Assembly (NCBI RefSeq): GCF_018918005.1
Contig: NZ_JAHLPR010000005.1
Coordinates: 62,001-126,000, forward strand
Length of the DNA: 64,000 nucleotides
Direction: 5' to 3'
Source of the DNA: Paenibacillus sp. MSJ-34
Lineage (GTDB): Bacteria; Bacillota; Bacilli; Paenibacillales; Paenibacillaceae
Below, piece by piece: positions 17,194 through 24,961 of the stretch (within the stretch, counting starts at the first letter, position 1; each line of letters begins with the position of its first letter). The notes beneath the pieces are model-generated. The model was not told the origin of the DNA, ran no database searches, and saw only the letters and a list, made by a program, of their open reading frames with translations. The position numbers were made by a program, and so were the translations under genes.

Positions 17194-17308
17194 TCTAATC
17201 GAGCTCGTTTCTCTTCTGATATGCCATATACGTTCCAATAGATTGGGCGTCCTACAAGCGTCCGAATTCGGCTCACCGCCAAGAACATCATCAGATGTTT
17301 GTATTATG

Positions 17309-17369
17309 TTAAGCATTTGTTAAGGGTTTCATTAGCCGTTCGTTAAGAACTGTGTATTACTCTTATAGT
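17309..17369 (+). promoter_or_regulatory. Second TTAAG-box promoter, upstream of the glycosylation operon
   Basis: GTTAAGCatttgTTAAGG at 17308-17325 matches GTTAAGCgaatgTTAAGG at 11940-11957 in both boxes and spacing (starts 17309 and 17320, 11 bp). A third TTAAG is at 17343 and ATTAG at 17331. The -10 is TATAGT at 17364-17369. Likely target of the regulator at 12230. Confidence 0.68.
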
Positions 17370-17412
17370 CAAACAAGGAACATGCGTTATTGCGCTATAA
17401 GGAGACAAAAAT

Positions 17413-18669
17413 ATGCTTGGAATTTTAACGAGCGCCGGGAAATGGAAGAAGCCGGCCGTCATTTCTCTCATCATTCTCATATTCGCTCTTGCTTCCTTCC
17501 TGCGTATCGATTTTCTGGTATCGGTACATCATGAGGTGTCCCATGACACCGTTCATTACGACATCATGGTGAGGCAATTGTTGGAGAAAGGGGTATACGC
17601 CTATAAAAGTACCGAGCCCAACGCTCAGGTGACGCCGGGGTATCCGTTGTTCATGGCTGCGATCTATAAGCTTGCGGATTATCAGCATAACGACCCTTTC
17701 CCTTATATTCGCGGCGTTCAAGTGGCGATCAGCTTGATTACGCTATGGATGATCTACGTGATTGCGCGGAAGCTTGGCGGCCAGCCGGCCGGCTTGATCG
17801 CGGCGTTTGCCGGGGCGATCTACCCGCCGTTTGTATGGAGCAACGCGGCCGTACTGACTGAGACGCTGGCGACGCTGTTTCTCGTCATTTATATTTACGT
17901 GCAATGGATCGCGTTTGAGAGAAAGACTTGGAGCTTCGCCATGTTGAGCGGCGCGGTATTGGGCCTTGTGGTACTGATCCGTCCGGAATTTCTGGTGATT
18001 GTATTCGCATTGCACGCCTTCTATTTTTTCTGGAAGAATGAGAAGCTTGAAGCATTCCGCAAGCTGGCGTTCGCCTTGATCGGAATGGCGATCGTGCTGT
18101 CCCCTTGGGTTATCCGAAATGCCGTGACGCTGCATGAGGTGGTGGTCGCTTCGACGCAGGTCAATCCTTTCCTGGCGGGAACCTATCCGGACAAAAACTA
18201 TGAAGACGGCTTGGTGGACAACCGGGGGAAAACGCAAATGGAGATCGCCAAGGAGCGGTTGAAGGTCGGTTTTACCGAGCATACGTGGACTTTCGCCAAA
18301 TGGTATACGATCGGAAAAATGAAATCTACGTATTCGCGGATGTATTTCGGCAGCGGCCATAAACCGTTGTATCCGGTCATCCCCGTACTGCCGTGGAATT
18401 TGTTTCACCGCGCGCTGGTCGGTTTCGGGCTTATTGCGCTCGTCGCCGTCCTGCGGAAATGGAGGCAGCCGGCAACTTTGCTTGCCGTTATTATTATCGT
18501 CATGTCGCTGGTCAGGCTGGCGTTCGTGCCGGAGTATCGGTACAACTATACCGTCATGCCGCTCATCGTCATCCTGGATAGCGTTGTCGGCATGGCCATG
18601 CTTCGCTGGATCTATGTCCGGCTGCGAGGGCAATCTTCGTTAACCAAGGCAAGGGGGCAAGAGGGATGA
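17413..18669 (+). CDS. GT39/ArnT-like membrane glycosyltransferase
   Basis: 418 aa GT-C type enzyme with around ten membrane helices. The first external loop has the acidic VSHDTVHYDIM region expected to hold the catalytic Asp, and TPGYPLFMAAIYKL follows. Such enzymes move a sugar from a polyprenyl-phosphate carrier to an acceptor on the outer face of the membrane. ATAAGGAGACAAA precedes the ATG. It is followed, with a 4-bp overlap, by a GT2 polyprenyl-phosphate glycosyltransferase, then DUF2304 and an EmrE-like protein, giving a complete three-step glycosylation set. The acceptor (teichoic acid, secondary polymer or protein) cannot be read from sequence. Confidence 0.85.
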   Translation: MLGILTSAGKWKKPAVISLIILIFALASFLRIDFLVSVHHEVSHDTVHYDIMVRQLLEKGVYAYKSTEPNAQVTPGYPLFMAAIYKLADYQHNDPFPYIRGVQVAISLITLWMIYVIARKLGGQPAGLIAAFAGAIYPPFVWSNAAVLTETLATLFLVIYIYVQWIAFERKTWSFAMLSGAVLGLVVLIRPEFLVIVFALHAFYFFWKNEKLEAFRKLAFALIGMAIVLSPWVIRNAVTLHEVVVASTQVNPFLAGTYPDKNYEDGLVDNRGKTQMEIAKERLKVGFTEHTWTFAKWYTIGKMKSTYSRMYFGSGHKPLYPVIPVLPWNLFHRALVGFGLIALVAVLRKWRQPATLLAVIIIVMSLVRLAFVPEYRYNYTVMPLIVILDSVVGMAMLRWIYVRLRGQSSLTKARGQEG

Positions 18670-19418
18670 AGACAAACGTAAACATAACGCCGATTCCATC
18701 CAAAGTTCTCGTTATCGTACCCGCATACAACGAAGCGGAAGGCATCGAATGCGTCATCGCGCAAATCCGCGCCGAAATTCCTTACGCCGACGTGCTCGTC
18801 GTCAACGACGGTTCCAAGGACGACACGGGCAGCCGCGCGGAGAAGGCGGGCGCGCTCGTCGCCAATCTGAGCTGCAATTTGGGAATTGGGGGAGCAGTGC
18901 AGACCGGTTACCGCTATGCCGAAGCAGGCGGGTACGATTATGCCGTGCAGATCGACGGGGACGGGCAGCATAACCCGTCCGACCTGCGCCTGCTGCTTGA
19001 AGCCATGCAGGAGAGCGGGGCCGATATGGTGGTAGGATCGCGCTTCATCGAGAAGGCGGGCTATCAATCGACGTTTGCCAGAAAGATAGGGATCGAATTG
19101 TTGGCGCGGCTGGTCACCCGCTTAACCGGGAAGAGGATTACCGATCCGACCTCCGGCTATCGCCTGTGCAACCGGAGAGCGATCGCGCTGTTCGCCCGGG
19201 AATATCCGACGGACTATCCCGAGGTCGAGGCGTTGATGCTGCTGGATCGATACCGCGGCACCTTCAAGGAAGTGCCTGTCGTCATGAATGCGCGCCATAG
19301 CGGCGTGTCCAGCATCTCGGCCTTCAAGTCCGCTTATTATATGTGCAAAGTGATATTGGCGGTTCTTATTATGAAGACGAAGAAGAAAGAGGAGATGAAT
19401 ATAGGCTATGGAATTTGA
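18666..19418 (+). CDS. GT2 polyprenyl-phosphate sugar transferase (DPM1/GtrB-like)
   Basis: 250 aa GT-A enzyme that would load a sugar from its nucleotide form onto undecaprenyl phosphate in the cytoplasm. Family blocks: VIVPAYNEAEGIE near the N terminus, DVLVVNDGSKDDT, GIGGAVQTGYRYA, the metal-binding QIDGDGQHNP, and DPTSGYRLCNRRA. It lacks the long C-terminal membrane region of GtrB/CsbB and so resembles soluble DPM1-type proteins; only a modestly hydrophobic stretch (YYMCKVILAVLIM) is near the end. Overlaps the upstream gene by 4 bp and the downstream one by 11 bp, so expression is tightly coupled. Confidence 0.9.
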   Translation: MKTNVNITPIPSKVLVIVPAYNEAEGIECVIAQIRAEIPYADVLVVNDGSKDDTGSRAEKAGALVANLSCNLGIGGAVQTGYRYAEAGGYDYAVQIDGDGQHNPSDLRLLLEAMQESGADMVVGSRFIEKAGYQSTFARKIGIELLARLVTRLTGKRITDPTSGYRLCNRRAIALFAREYPTDYPEVEALMLLDRYRGTFKEVPVVMNARHSGVSSISAFKSAYYMCKVILAVLIMKTKKKEEMNIGYGI

Positions 19419-19818
19419 TATCTATTTCATCAGCTTTCTAATTAGCCTCGCTTTTGCCGGCACGATTATTCTTCTGATTCGGAAGCGCAAGCTGCGGGAG
19501 CAGTATGCGCTGCTGTGGATATTGTTAAGCGTGTTGATGATGATTCTATCGTTATTCCCGTCACTTCTCGACGATGCGGCCGGCTGGATCAACATCGCCT
19601 ATGCGCCATCGCTGCTCTATCTTTTAAGCGTTGTTGCCATTTTGTTTATTTTGCTGCATTTGACGATGGCCGTCTCTTCCCTGACTCATCGCGTAATCGT
19701 GCTGACCCAGACCGTGGCGCTGCAGGAGCAAATGCTTCATCGGCTTGCTAAACAGAAGGGCGCGCCGCATACATGCGAGAGCGTCCAATTCACAACGGGG
19801 GAGACGAATCCGGGATGA
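19408..19818 (+). CDS. DUF2304-family membrane protein
   Basis: 136 aa with three hydrophobic segments (about 6-22, 32-50, 63-85) and an amphipathic, probably coiled-coil tail (SSLTHRVIVLTQTVALQEQML). This matches DUF2304, small proteins found beside DPM1-like glycosyltransferases in Gram-positive glycosylation operons; the function is not established. A role in membrane docking of the soluble GT2 enzyme is my inference, since that enzyme lacks membrane helices. The start lies inside the end of the GT2 gene, after AAGAGGAG. Confidence 0.75.
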   Translation: MEFDIYFISFLISLAFAGTIILLIRKRKLREQYALLWILLSVLMMILSLFPSLLDDAAGWINIAYAPSLLYLLSVVAILFILLHLTMAVSSLTHRVIVLTQTVALQEQMLHRLAKQKGAPHTCESVQFTTGETNPG

Positions 19819-20159
19819 TCTATTTATTGCTGGCGCTTAATATTTTATGCTTGGTCGCCGGACAAGTCGTGTGGAAGATGGGCCTGGACTCGCAAGGCGG
19901 CTTGCATCTGAACAATATCGCAGCAGTGTTGTTCTCGCCGCTCATTCTGCTAGGCATCGTCTTGTACGGATTGGCTACCGTGCTATGGTTGTTTGTGTTG
20001 TCGCGGCTGCCGTTAAGCGCGGCCTATCCGCTGCAAAGCTTGGCGTATGTCATCGGACTCGTCGCCGCCTGGCAATTGTTCGGGGAAGCGGTCCCGCCGA
20101 ACCGCTGGCTTGGCGCCGGCGTAATCGTCTTGGGCGTTATGATCGTAGGAATGAAATAA
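19815..20159 (+). CDS. Small EmrE/ArnE-like four-helix membrane protein (probable flippase subunit)
   Basis: 114 aa with four hydrophobic helices and SMR/EamA landmarks: GQVVWKMGLD in helix 1 and LSRLPLSAAYPLQSLAYVIG in helix 3. Small proteins of this class (ArnE/ArnF, GtrA-like roles) flip undecaprenyl-phosphate sugars across the membrane; the genomic place between the loading enzyme and the GT-C transferase set fits that role better than drug export. ATG 19815 overlaps the DUF2304 stop (ATGA), with GGGGGAG at 19796-19802. It lacks the classical drug-binding Glu of EmrE in helix 1. Confidence 0.8.
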   Translation: MIYLLLALNILCLVAGQVVWKMGLDSQGGLHLNNIAAVLFSPLILLGIVLYGLATVLWLFVLSRLPLSAAYPLQSLAYVIGLVAAWQLFGEAVPPNRWLGAGVIVLGVMIVGMK

Positions 20160-20171
20160 AGGAGCTATGAA

Positions 20172-21938
20172 ATGAACATCAAAAGAGCTATGATCGTTAC
20201 TTTGCTTATTCTTTCGCAAATCGCGGCGATGGCGCAGGTTCATGCAGAACCTGCGGCGGGGCCGGAAGAGCCGGGCGGCTACGGCCCCCATGAACTTATT
20301 TTATATCTGGACAGCAGCAAGATCATGCATAACGGAGCGGAATACGCCGCAACTCATGAGACGGTCGCCAAGAACGGGGTGACTTATGTGGGCTTGCGTT
20401 CCGTTGCAGAACGCCTTGGGTATGCCATCGGGCATGATGTGGAGACGAAGGAGACGCTGTTGACGAAGGAAGACCATGAAATACGGTATACATTGGACAG
20501 CAATGCCTATACGGTGGACGGGGTATCCCGTACGATGGCAGGCGCCCCTTATGCGGATCGGGGCGTTTATATGGTGCCGTTAAGGTCGCTGGCGGCCGCC
20601 GCCGAGATTTCGCTTGCGCTCCAGGACGATCGAATCACTCTCAGTTGGGTTGTGGAACCGGACGAACCGCCCAAGCCGAACGAGCCGCCTGTGGCCTTTT
20701 TCGTGACGGATAAAGAGAAGTACCGCATGGGCGAGCCGATCAAAAAAGAAGACCAAAGCACGGACGACGAAGATGCGATCGTGGAACGCAAGTGGGAGAA
20801 CGATCAGCCCGCGTTCTTCGAACCGGGCACGGTCGAGATCCGGCTCACCGTTACCGACAAGCACGGAGCGTCTTCGACGTACAGCAAGCGGATTGAAATT
20901 ACCTCGGAGACGCTCTATACCAAGGAGGAATTCGACCGTTTGTTCACGCCGCCGGGCGGCAATTTCGACATTAACGGCGGATCCATTCTGGGCTTCGAAC
21001 CTCTTCCGTATAACTACACCACCGAACCTTATACGCTGTTCCGCGCCAGCGGACCGGAAACGGTCAATTCGGAAGGCATACTGTACCAGGATACCATTGC
21101 GGGGCGCACCCGCTTTATGATCCATCATATGAATAATATGGGGGAGAAGGCGAAATTTTATGTGATCGCCGGCAATGCGAATTCCGAGCCCGCGAACATT
21201 GCGGTCGAGAGCCTCGGCATCGCCGGTCCGACGAATCATCCGGAGGTTGCCGGGAGACAGGCGGCCGCCAGGTACTTCGAATCTTTCGTGTCGGGCAGCG
21301 AGCGCGCCAATATTCGGCTGGAAGCCGGGGAAAGCAAAGTCATCTTTACCGGGTTAAGCTCGCTCACCGTCGCATCGGGCGACATTATTACATTGAATGC
21401 GGATGTGTACGGGGACGCGCCGATACAATATACGGTTCTTATGATCAAGGAAGGCGGAGATCCGCTTGAACTTGTACCCGTATTGCCTGACCTTGATCCG
21501 GGCGAATCGATCGTTAGAGGAACGTTCCCGGACTCGACTCGCGTGTTCGAATATAGAGGCAAGGTAGGAAACCGTCCGCAGCGGCTACCGCTGACCGATA
21601 ATACGACGGACCCGTTCCAGCAAGGGATCGATGGCATCAAGCATACGCCAGCTGTGAATTCGGGCAATTACGGAGTGCTGTATAAGATCGTACTGCACGA
21701 TGTCGCCCCCAATACGCTGATTACCTTCAATCCGCGCGGCGGATTGTATTCCGGGGCAGCGAAGGTGAACGGCGACGTGGTGCATATTAAACATATCGGC
21801 TCGACCCAGGATTCCACCAGCGTGCTCTACCGGACGAAGGACCGGGCGGAGAAGGTGGAAATATGGATCACCCCGGCCGCGGGCAGCAATTTGCCCTTTG
21901 CTCTGCTCTTCATGCCGATGCCCGAAAGGAAGAGTTAA
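20172..21938 (+). CDS. Secreted protein with copper-amine-oxidase-type stalk and PKD domain
   Basis: 588 aa. Signal peptide about 1-26 (cleavage near VHAEP). Residues about 35-160 form a Cu_amine_oxidN1 'stalk' domain (KIMHNGAEY, VGLRSVAERLGY, YMVPLRSLAAAAE), common in Paenibacillus surface proteins and not itself an oxidase. A proline-rich linker (EPDEPPKPNEPP) leads to a PKD-like domain about 175-250, then a roughly 330-aa C-terminal region of unknown function rich in beta-strand pattern. AAAGGAGC precedes the ATG 12 bp after the EmrE-like gene. As the last gene of the glycosylation operon it is a candidate substrate or user of the glycan (inference). Confidence 0.8.
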   Translation: MNIKRAMIVTLLILSQIAAMAQVHAEPAAGPEEPGGYGPHELILYLDSSKIMHNGAEYAATHETVAKNGVTYVGLRSVAERLGYAIGHDVETKETLLTKEDHEIRYTLDSNAYTVDGVSRTMAGAPYADRGVYMVPLRSLAAAAEISLALQDDRITLSWVVEPDEPPKPNEPPVAFFVTDKEKYRMGEPIKKEDQSTDDEDAIVERKWENDQPAFFEPGTVEIRLTVTDKHGASSTYSKRIEITSETLYTKEEFDRLFTPPGGNFDINGGSILGFEPLPYNYTTEPYTLFRASGPETVNSEGILYQDTIAGRTRFMIHHMNNMGEKAKFYVIAGNANSEPANIAVESLGIAGPTNHPEVAGRQAAARYFESFVSGSERANIRLEAGESKVIFTGLSSLTVASGDIITLNADVYGDAPIQYTVLMIKEGGDPLELVPVLPDLDPGESIVRGTFPDSTRVFEYRGKVGNRPQRLPLTDNTTDPFQQGIDGIKHTPAVNSGNYGVLYKIVLHDVAPNTLITFNPRGGLYSGAAKVNGDVVHIKHIGSTQDSTSVLYRTKDRAEKVEIWITPAAGSNLPFALLFMPMPERKS

Positions 21939-21957
21939 TGCAAGTTTTCGTTCCCGC

Positions 21958-22014
21958 GGCAAAGAAGCAAGCCGGTTCCTGTCTCCGACATCGAGACGGG
22001 GCCGGCTTCTTTGC
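21958..22014 (+). terminator. Hairpin after the stalk/PKD gene
   Basis: GCAAAGAAGC plus GCCGG on the left pair with CCGGC plus TTCTTTGC on the right. No clean T tract follows, but it is the only strong stem 20 bp after the stop. Confidence 0.65.
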
Positions 22015-22102
22015 TTACCCGAAGCATATTTTGTTTCGTCGGCAGCTCCATTTCTCCGTTTTGATTTCAGAAAGCGTTGAAAATCTTCGTTGAATGTGCT
22101 AA

Positions 22103-22139
22103 TTTAGGTATTAGCTAAATATATTAGGTAACACCTAAT
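22103..22139 (+). promoter_or_regulatory. Palindromic operator upstream of the HTH regulator
   Basis: ATTAGGT-AAC-ACCTAAT (22123-22139) is a perfect 7-bp inverted repeat. Upstream, TTTAG/CTAAA (22103-22107/22115-22119) is a second, shorter palindrome, and TTAGGTA repeats directly at 22104 and 22124, 20 bp or two helical turns apart. Likely autoregulatory site of the gene starting at 22164. Confidence 0.75.
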
Positions 22140-22163
22140 TTTTCGAAGGGAAGGACATTTACC

Positions 22164-22406
22164 ATGCTCATTTGGATGTTGCGCAAGATCATGGCCGAGC
22201 GGGGCATTTGGACCGGGGCGGAACTGGCGCGGCTGCTCAAGGAAAAGGCGGGTTACAGCTTATCGGCTCCGTCGATCAGCGCTCTGCTTACAAGCCAGCC
22301 GAAGCAAATGAAGGCCGATACGCTTGATGCGCTATGCACCGCACTGGAATGTACACCTAGCGATTTATGGGTGCATAAGCCGTCCAAACAGGTGAAAGGA
22401 GCGTAA
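22164..22406 (+). CDS. Small XRE/Cro-type helix-turn-helix regulator
   Basis: 80 aa single-domain DNA-binding protein of the HTH_26/YozG-like group: RGIWTGAELARLLKEKAG, then recognition helix SAPSISALLTSQPKQM, ending ALCTALECTPSDLWVHKP, the typical tail of Cro/C1-type phage-like repressors. AAGGGAAGG precedes the ATG. It ends 2 bp before peptide deformylase and so probably shares its promoter, making it a candidate regulator of that gene. The palindrome at 22123-22139 is the likely operator. Confidence 0.85.
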   Translation: MLIWMLRKIMAERGIWTGAELARLLKEKAGYSLSAPSISALLTSQPKQMKADTLDALCTALECTPSDLWVHKPSKQVKGA

Positions 22407-22408
22407 AG

Positions 22409-22927
22409 ATGAGCGTAAAGGATATTGTTCCCTTCGGGGATCCGATTTTGCGAAAAAAAGCGAAGCCGGTCGACGAGCTGTCTCCGAAAATGATCAAGCT
22501 GCTTGACGACATGGCGGAAACATTGTACGCGACCGACGGGCGTGCGGGATTGGCCGCCCCTCAGGTCGGCATTTTGCGAAGATTGATCGTCATGGATTGC
22601 GGCGACGGGTTGATCGAATTGATCAATCCCGAGATCGTCGAGGCGGATGGCGAACAGTTTGGTCCGGAAGCTTGCCTGTCGTTTCCCGGATATTACGGCC
22701 ATGTCAAACGGGCCGACCGGGTGAAGGTCAAGACGCTGGATCGGTCCGGCCGGGAACGGATATTGGAAGGCCAAGGGTTTCTCGCCCGCTGCATGCAGCA
22801 TGAGATCGATCATTTGAACGGCGTGCTGTTCGTCGATCACGTGCAGGGACAGTGGCTGTATCATGAAGAAACGAATGAGCGAATGGATGTATTGAGTGTG
22901 ATCCGGTTAACGAATGGAGCCTCCTGA
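22409..22927 (+). CDS. def: Peptide deformylase
   Basis: 172 aa metalloenzyme removing the N-formyl group from new polypeptides. All three motifs are recognisable: AGLAAPQVG (motif 1), EACLS (motif 2, metal-ligand Cys; the usual Gly is Ala) and QHEIDH (motif 3, two His ligands and catalytic Glu). In motif 1 the first Gly of GxGLAAPQ is Arg (GRAGLAAPQ). Catalytic residues are all present, so it should be active, but the two substitutions mark a divergent, possibly accessory, deformylase. Start ATG follows AAAGGAGCG. Paired with an HTH regulator rather than with fmt, which is unusual for the housekeeping copy. Confidence 0.92.
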   Translation: MSVKDIVPFGDPILRKKAKPVDELSPKMIKLLDDMAETLYATDGRAGLAAPQVGILRRLIVMDCGDGLIELINPEIVEADGEQFGPEACLSFPGYYGHVKRADRVKVKTLDRSGRERILEGQGFLARCMQHEIDHLNGVLFVDHVQGQWLYHEETNERMDVLSVIRLTNGAS

Positions 22928-22940
22928 TGGGGGGCTCCAT
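22914..22940 (+). terminator. Hairpin at the end of the deformylase gene
   Basis: ATGGAGCC (22914-22921) pairs with GGCTCCAT (22933-22940), spanning the stop codon. Followed by GCTTGCTT rather than a pure T tract. Confidence 0.55.
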
Positions 22941-22980
22941 GCTTGCTTATGGGCGTCATTTACAGGTCTCTGTACACGAG

Positions 22981-23190
22981 AGGAGAGCGGCAAGAGCGCA
23001 AGCAACTAGCAGTAAAAACCGGAGTTAATATACTCCACGGAAGGGTTTTGAGAAATTAGCGGAGATTTCTGCCGCTAATTTCCGTAGCATACGATAAATA
23101 TGGAAATGGATAGAAATTAGCGGTAGTATTTCCATCTAATCGGCATTTAGATAGGAAAACGGCAATATTAACGCCGGGTTTTGGAGCTAA
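22981..23190. repeat. Intergenic ATTAGCGG repeat cluster
   Basis: AAATTAGCGG at 23053-23062 forms a perfect 10-bp inverted repeat with CCGCTAATTT at 23072-23081 and recurs directly at 23114-23123. Related words (GTAAAAACCGGAGTTAAT near 23010) reappear diverged near 27000. Non-coding on both strands. Confidence 0.7.
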
Positions 23191-23220
23191 TGCAAGACAC
23201 GGTCCCGGCGCCCCCTCTTC

Positions 23221-24126
23221 CTAAGACGTAATAAAGTCGCCGCCGTTGACATGCATCGTCTCCCCGGTGACATAGCGGGAATCGTCGCTAGCCAAATAGA
23301 CGTATGCAGGCGCGAGCTCGAACGGTTGGCCCGCGCGTTTCATCGGGGTATCCGTACCGAAAGTGGCGACGCGTTCGGCCGAGAAGCTCGACGGAATCAG
23401 CGGCGTCCAGATCGGACCGGGAGCGACGGCGTTGACGCGAATGCACTGATCGACGAGGGAGAGAGCTAGAGAGCGGGTGAAGGATACGATCGCCCCTTTG
23501 GTGGCGGAATAGTCGATCAGCGTTTTCTCGCCCTGATAGGCGGTGATGGAGGCGGTATTAATGATCGATGCGCCCGATTTTAAATATGTCAGAGCCGCTT
23601 GCGTCATGAAGAAAAAGGAATAGATATTCGTTCGAAACGTTTGTTCCAACTGCTCCTCGGTAATATCGGTCAGCCGCTGCTGCGGATATTGCACACCGAC
23701 GTTATTGACCAATATATCCAATTTGTCGAACGTCCCGATCGTTTGCTCGACGACGTTGGCGCATGCTTTCTTCGACCGCAGATCGGCCTGCAGCGCCAGG
23801 CAACGCCTGCCAAGCTGTTCGATTCGCGCTTTTGTTTCGTCCGCATCCCGCCTCTCGTACAGATAGGCAAACGCGACGTCCGCGCCTTCCTTGGCGAACG
23901 CGATGGCGGCGGCGCGGCCTATGCCGCTGTCTCCGCCGGTAATGATCGCTACTTTGTTTTGCAGTTTGCGGCTGCCGATATAGGACGGGTTTTCAAATAT
24001 AGGTCTCGGCCTCATGACATACTCCAGCCCGGGCTGACGGTCTTGATGCTGCGGAGGGAAGGCGATAGGCCGTTCTTCGCATTTGGTTTCCTTGCCGTAA
24101 TAAGGATACACGGGATATGGGTTCAT
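23221..24126 (-). CDS. SDR-family oxidoreductase (general stress YhdF/YdaD type)
   Basis: 301 aa short-chain dehydrogenase. The N-terminal 50 residues (PYPVYPYYGKE through FPPQHQDRQPG) are the proline-rich extension typical of the stress-induced SDR group. Cofactor site TGGDSGIGR at 63-71, NNVG block (ILVNNVGVQ), catalytic Tyr206 and Lys210 in DYSATK, and NAVAPGPIWTPL after it; the tail is HVNGGDFITS. The cofactor preference is not certain. It is divergent from the TetR gene at 24296, and the start at 24126 has AGGAGG upstream. No terminator is evident downstream, only the repeat cluster. Confidence 0.92.
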   Translation of the reverse strand: MNPYPVYPYYGKETKCEERPIAFPPQHQDRQPGLEYVMRPRPIFENPSYIGSRKLQNKVAIITGGDSGIGRAAAIAFAKEGADVAFAYLYERRDADETKARIEQLGRRCLALQADLRSKKACANVVEQTIGTFDKLDILVNNVGVQYPQQRLTDITEEQLEQTFRTNIYSFFFMTQAALTYLKSGASIINTASITAYQGEKTLIDYSATKGAIVSFTRSLALSLVDQCIRVNAVAPGPIWTPLIPSSFSAERVATFGTDTPMKRAGQPFELAPAYVYLASDDSRYVTGETMHVNGGDFITS

Positions 24127-24215
24127 AGGTTCCTCCTTAATCTAGGTTAATGCCTACATCCATGTTATTCCCGCGAAAGGGGTCCGGTGCAAGGAAAAGA
24201 AAAGGCTGCCCGATA

Positions 24216-24270
24216 TTGACCGCGTGGTCAACCCGCGGTATAATGAACACAAAATTGACCACGTGGTCAA
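24216..24270 (+). promoter_or_regulatory. TetR promoter with two 16-bp palindromic operators
   Basis: Promoter TTGACC (24216-24221), 17-bp spacer, TATAAT (24239-24244). Operator 1 TTGACCGCGTGGTCAA (24216-24231) overlaps the -35; operator 2 TTGACCACGTGGTCAA (24255-24270) is a perfect palindrome just after the start site. Starts are 39 bp apart. This is the arrangement expected for autorepression by the downstream TetR protein. Confidence 0.9.
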
Positions 24271-24295
24271 CAAATTGAACGGGAAGGTGAATCTA

Positions 24296-24961
24296 TTGGC
24301 GGAACAACAAAACGGCTCGATCCCCGAGGACAAGAAACAAGCCATCACGGATATTGCCCTCGAACATTTTGCCCAGCGGGGATACGAGAAAGCGTCGACG
24401 AACCAAATGATCCAGCAGGCGGGCATTTCCAAAGGGATTTTGTTTCATTATTTTTCAAGCAAAAAAAATCTATATGTAACTGTCCTTGACCATTGCTTGA
24501 ACCGTCTCGGTTCATTTATGAAAGAAGAACAGGCGAAGCTGCCCGCCGATTTGTTCAAGCGAATTATGCGCATCAGCGAGGTGAAGATGCGGTTTTTCTT
24601 GCAATACCCCCTCATGTACAAATTGATCGTCGAGGCCTTCTCGTCCCAAGCGCCGGATGAATTGTCCGAAGAAATAAGCAAGCGGAGAATGGCGATCGCA
24701 TCGCTGACTTCGGTAACCTTCGATGACGTCGATACGTCCGCATTCCGGGAAGGCATCGATCCGTCCAGAGCGTTTGACCTGGTCGTTACCGCCGTGAACG
24801 CGTTGAGTCACAGGTTCATGGCGGAGCATTGCGCTTCTGCGAATCGGGGGCTGGACCAATTAGAACGCTATACGAACGAATTGCGCTTATATCTCGAAAT
24901 GCTGCAAACGGGTATTTACGAGAACGGCGCAAATCCTGGGAAAGGCGGTGCAAGCTCATGA
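24296..24961 (+). CDS. TetR/AcrR-family transcriptional regulator
   Basis: 221 aa. N-terminal HTH: ITDIALEHFAQRGYEKASTN, then MIQQAGISKGILFHYFSSKKNLY; the C-terminal ligand-binding part is helical, with no ligand clue. The frame is open from 24224, but a start there would place the operator inside the coding region; TTG at 24296 with AAGGTG at 24284-24289 gives the usual N terminus. The last base pairs overlap the DUF6653-like gene (ATGA). Two matching palindromes in its own promoter make autorepression very likely. The SDR gene is divergent and could share control. Confidence 0.88.
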   Translation: MAEQQNGSIPEDKKQAITDIALEHFAQRGYEKASTNQMIQQAGISKGILFHYFSSKKNLYVTVLDHCLNRLGSFMKEEQAKLPADLFKRIMRISEVKMRFFLQYPLMYKLIVEAFSSQAPDELSEEISKRRMAIASLTSVTFDDVDTSAFREGIDPSRAFDLVVTAVNALSHRFMAEHCASANRGLDQLERYTNELRLYLEMLQTGIYENGANPGKGGASS

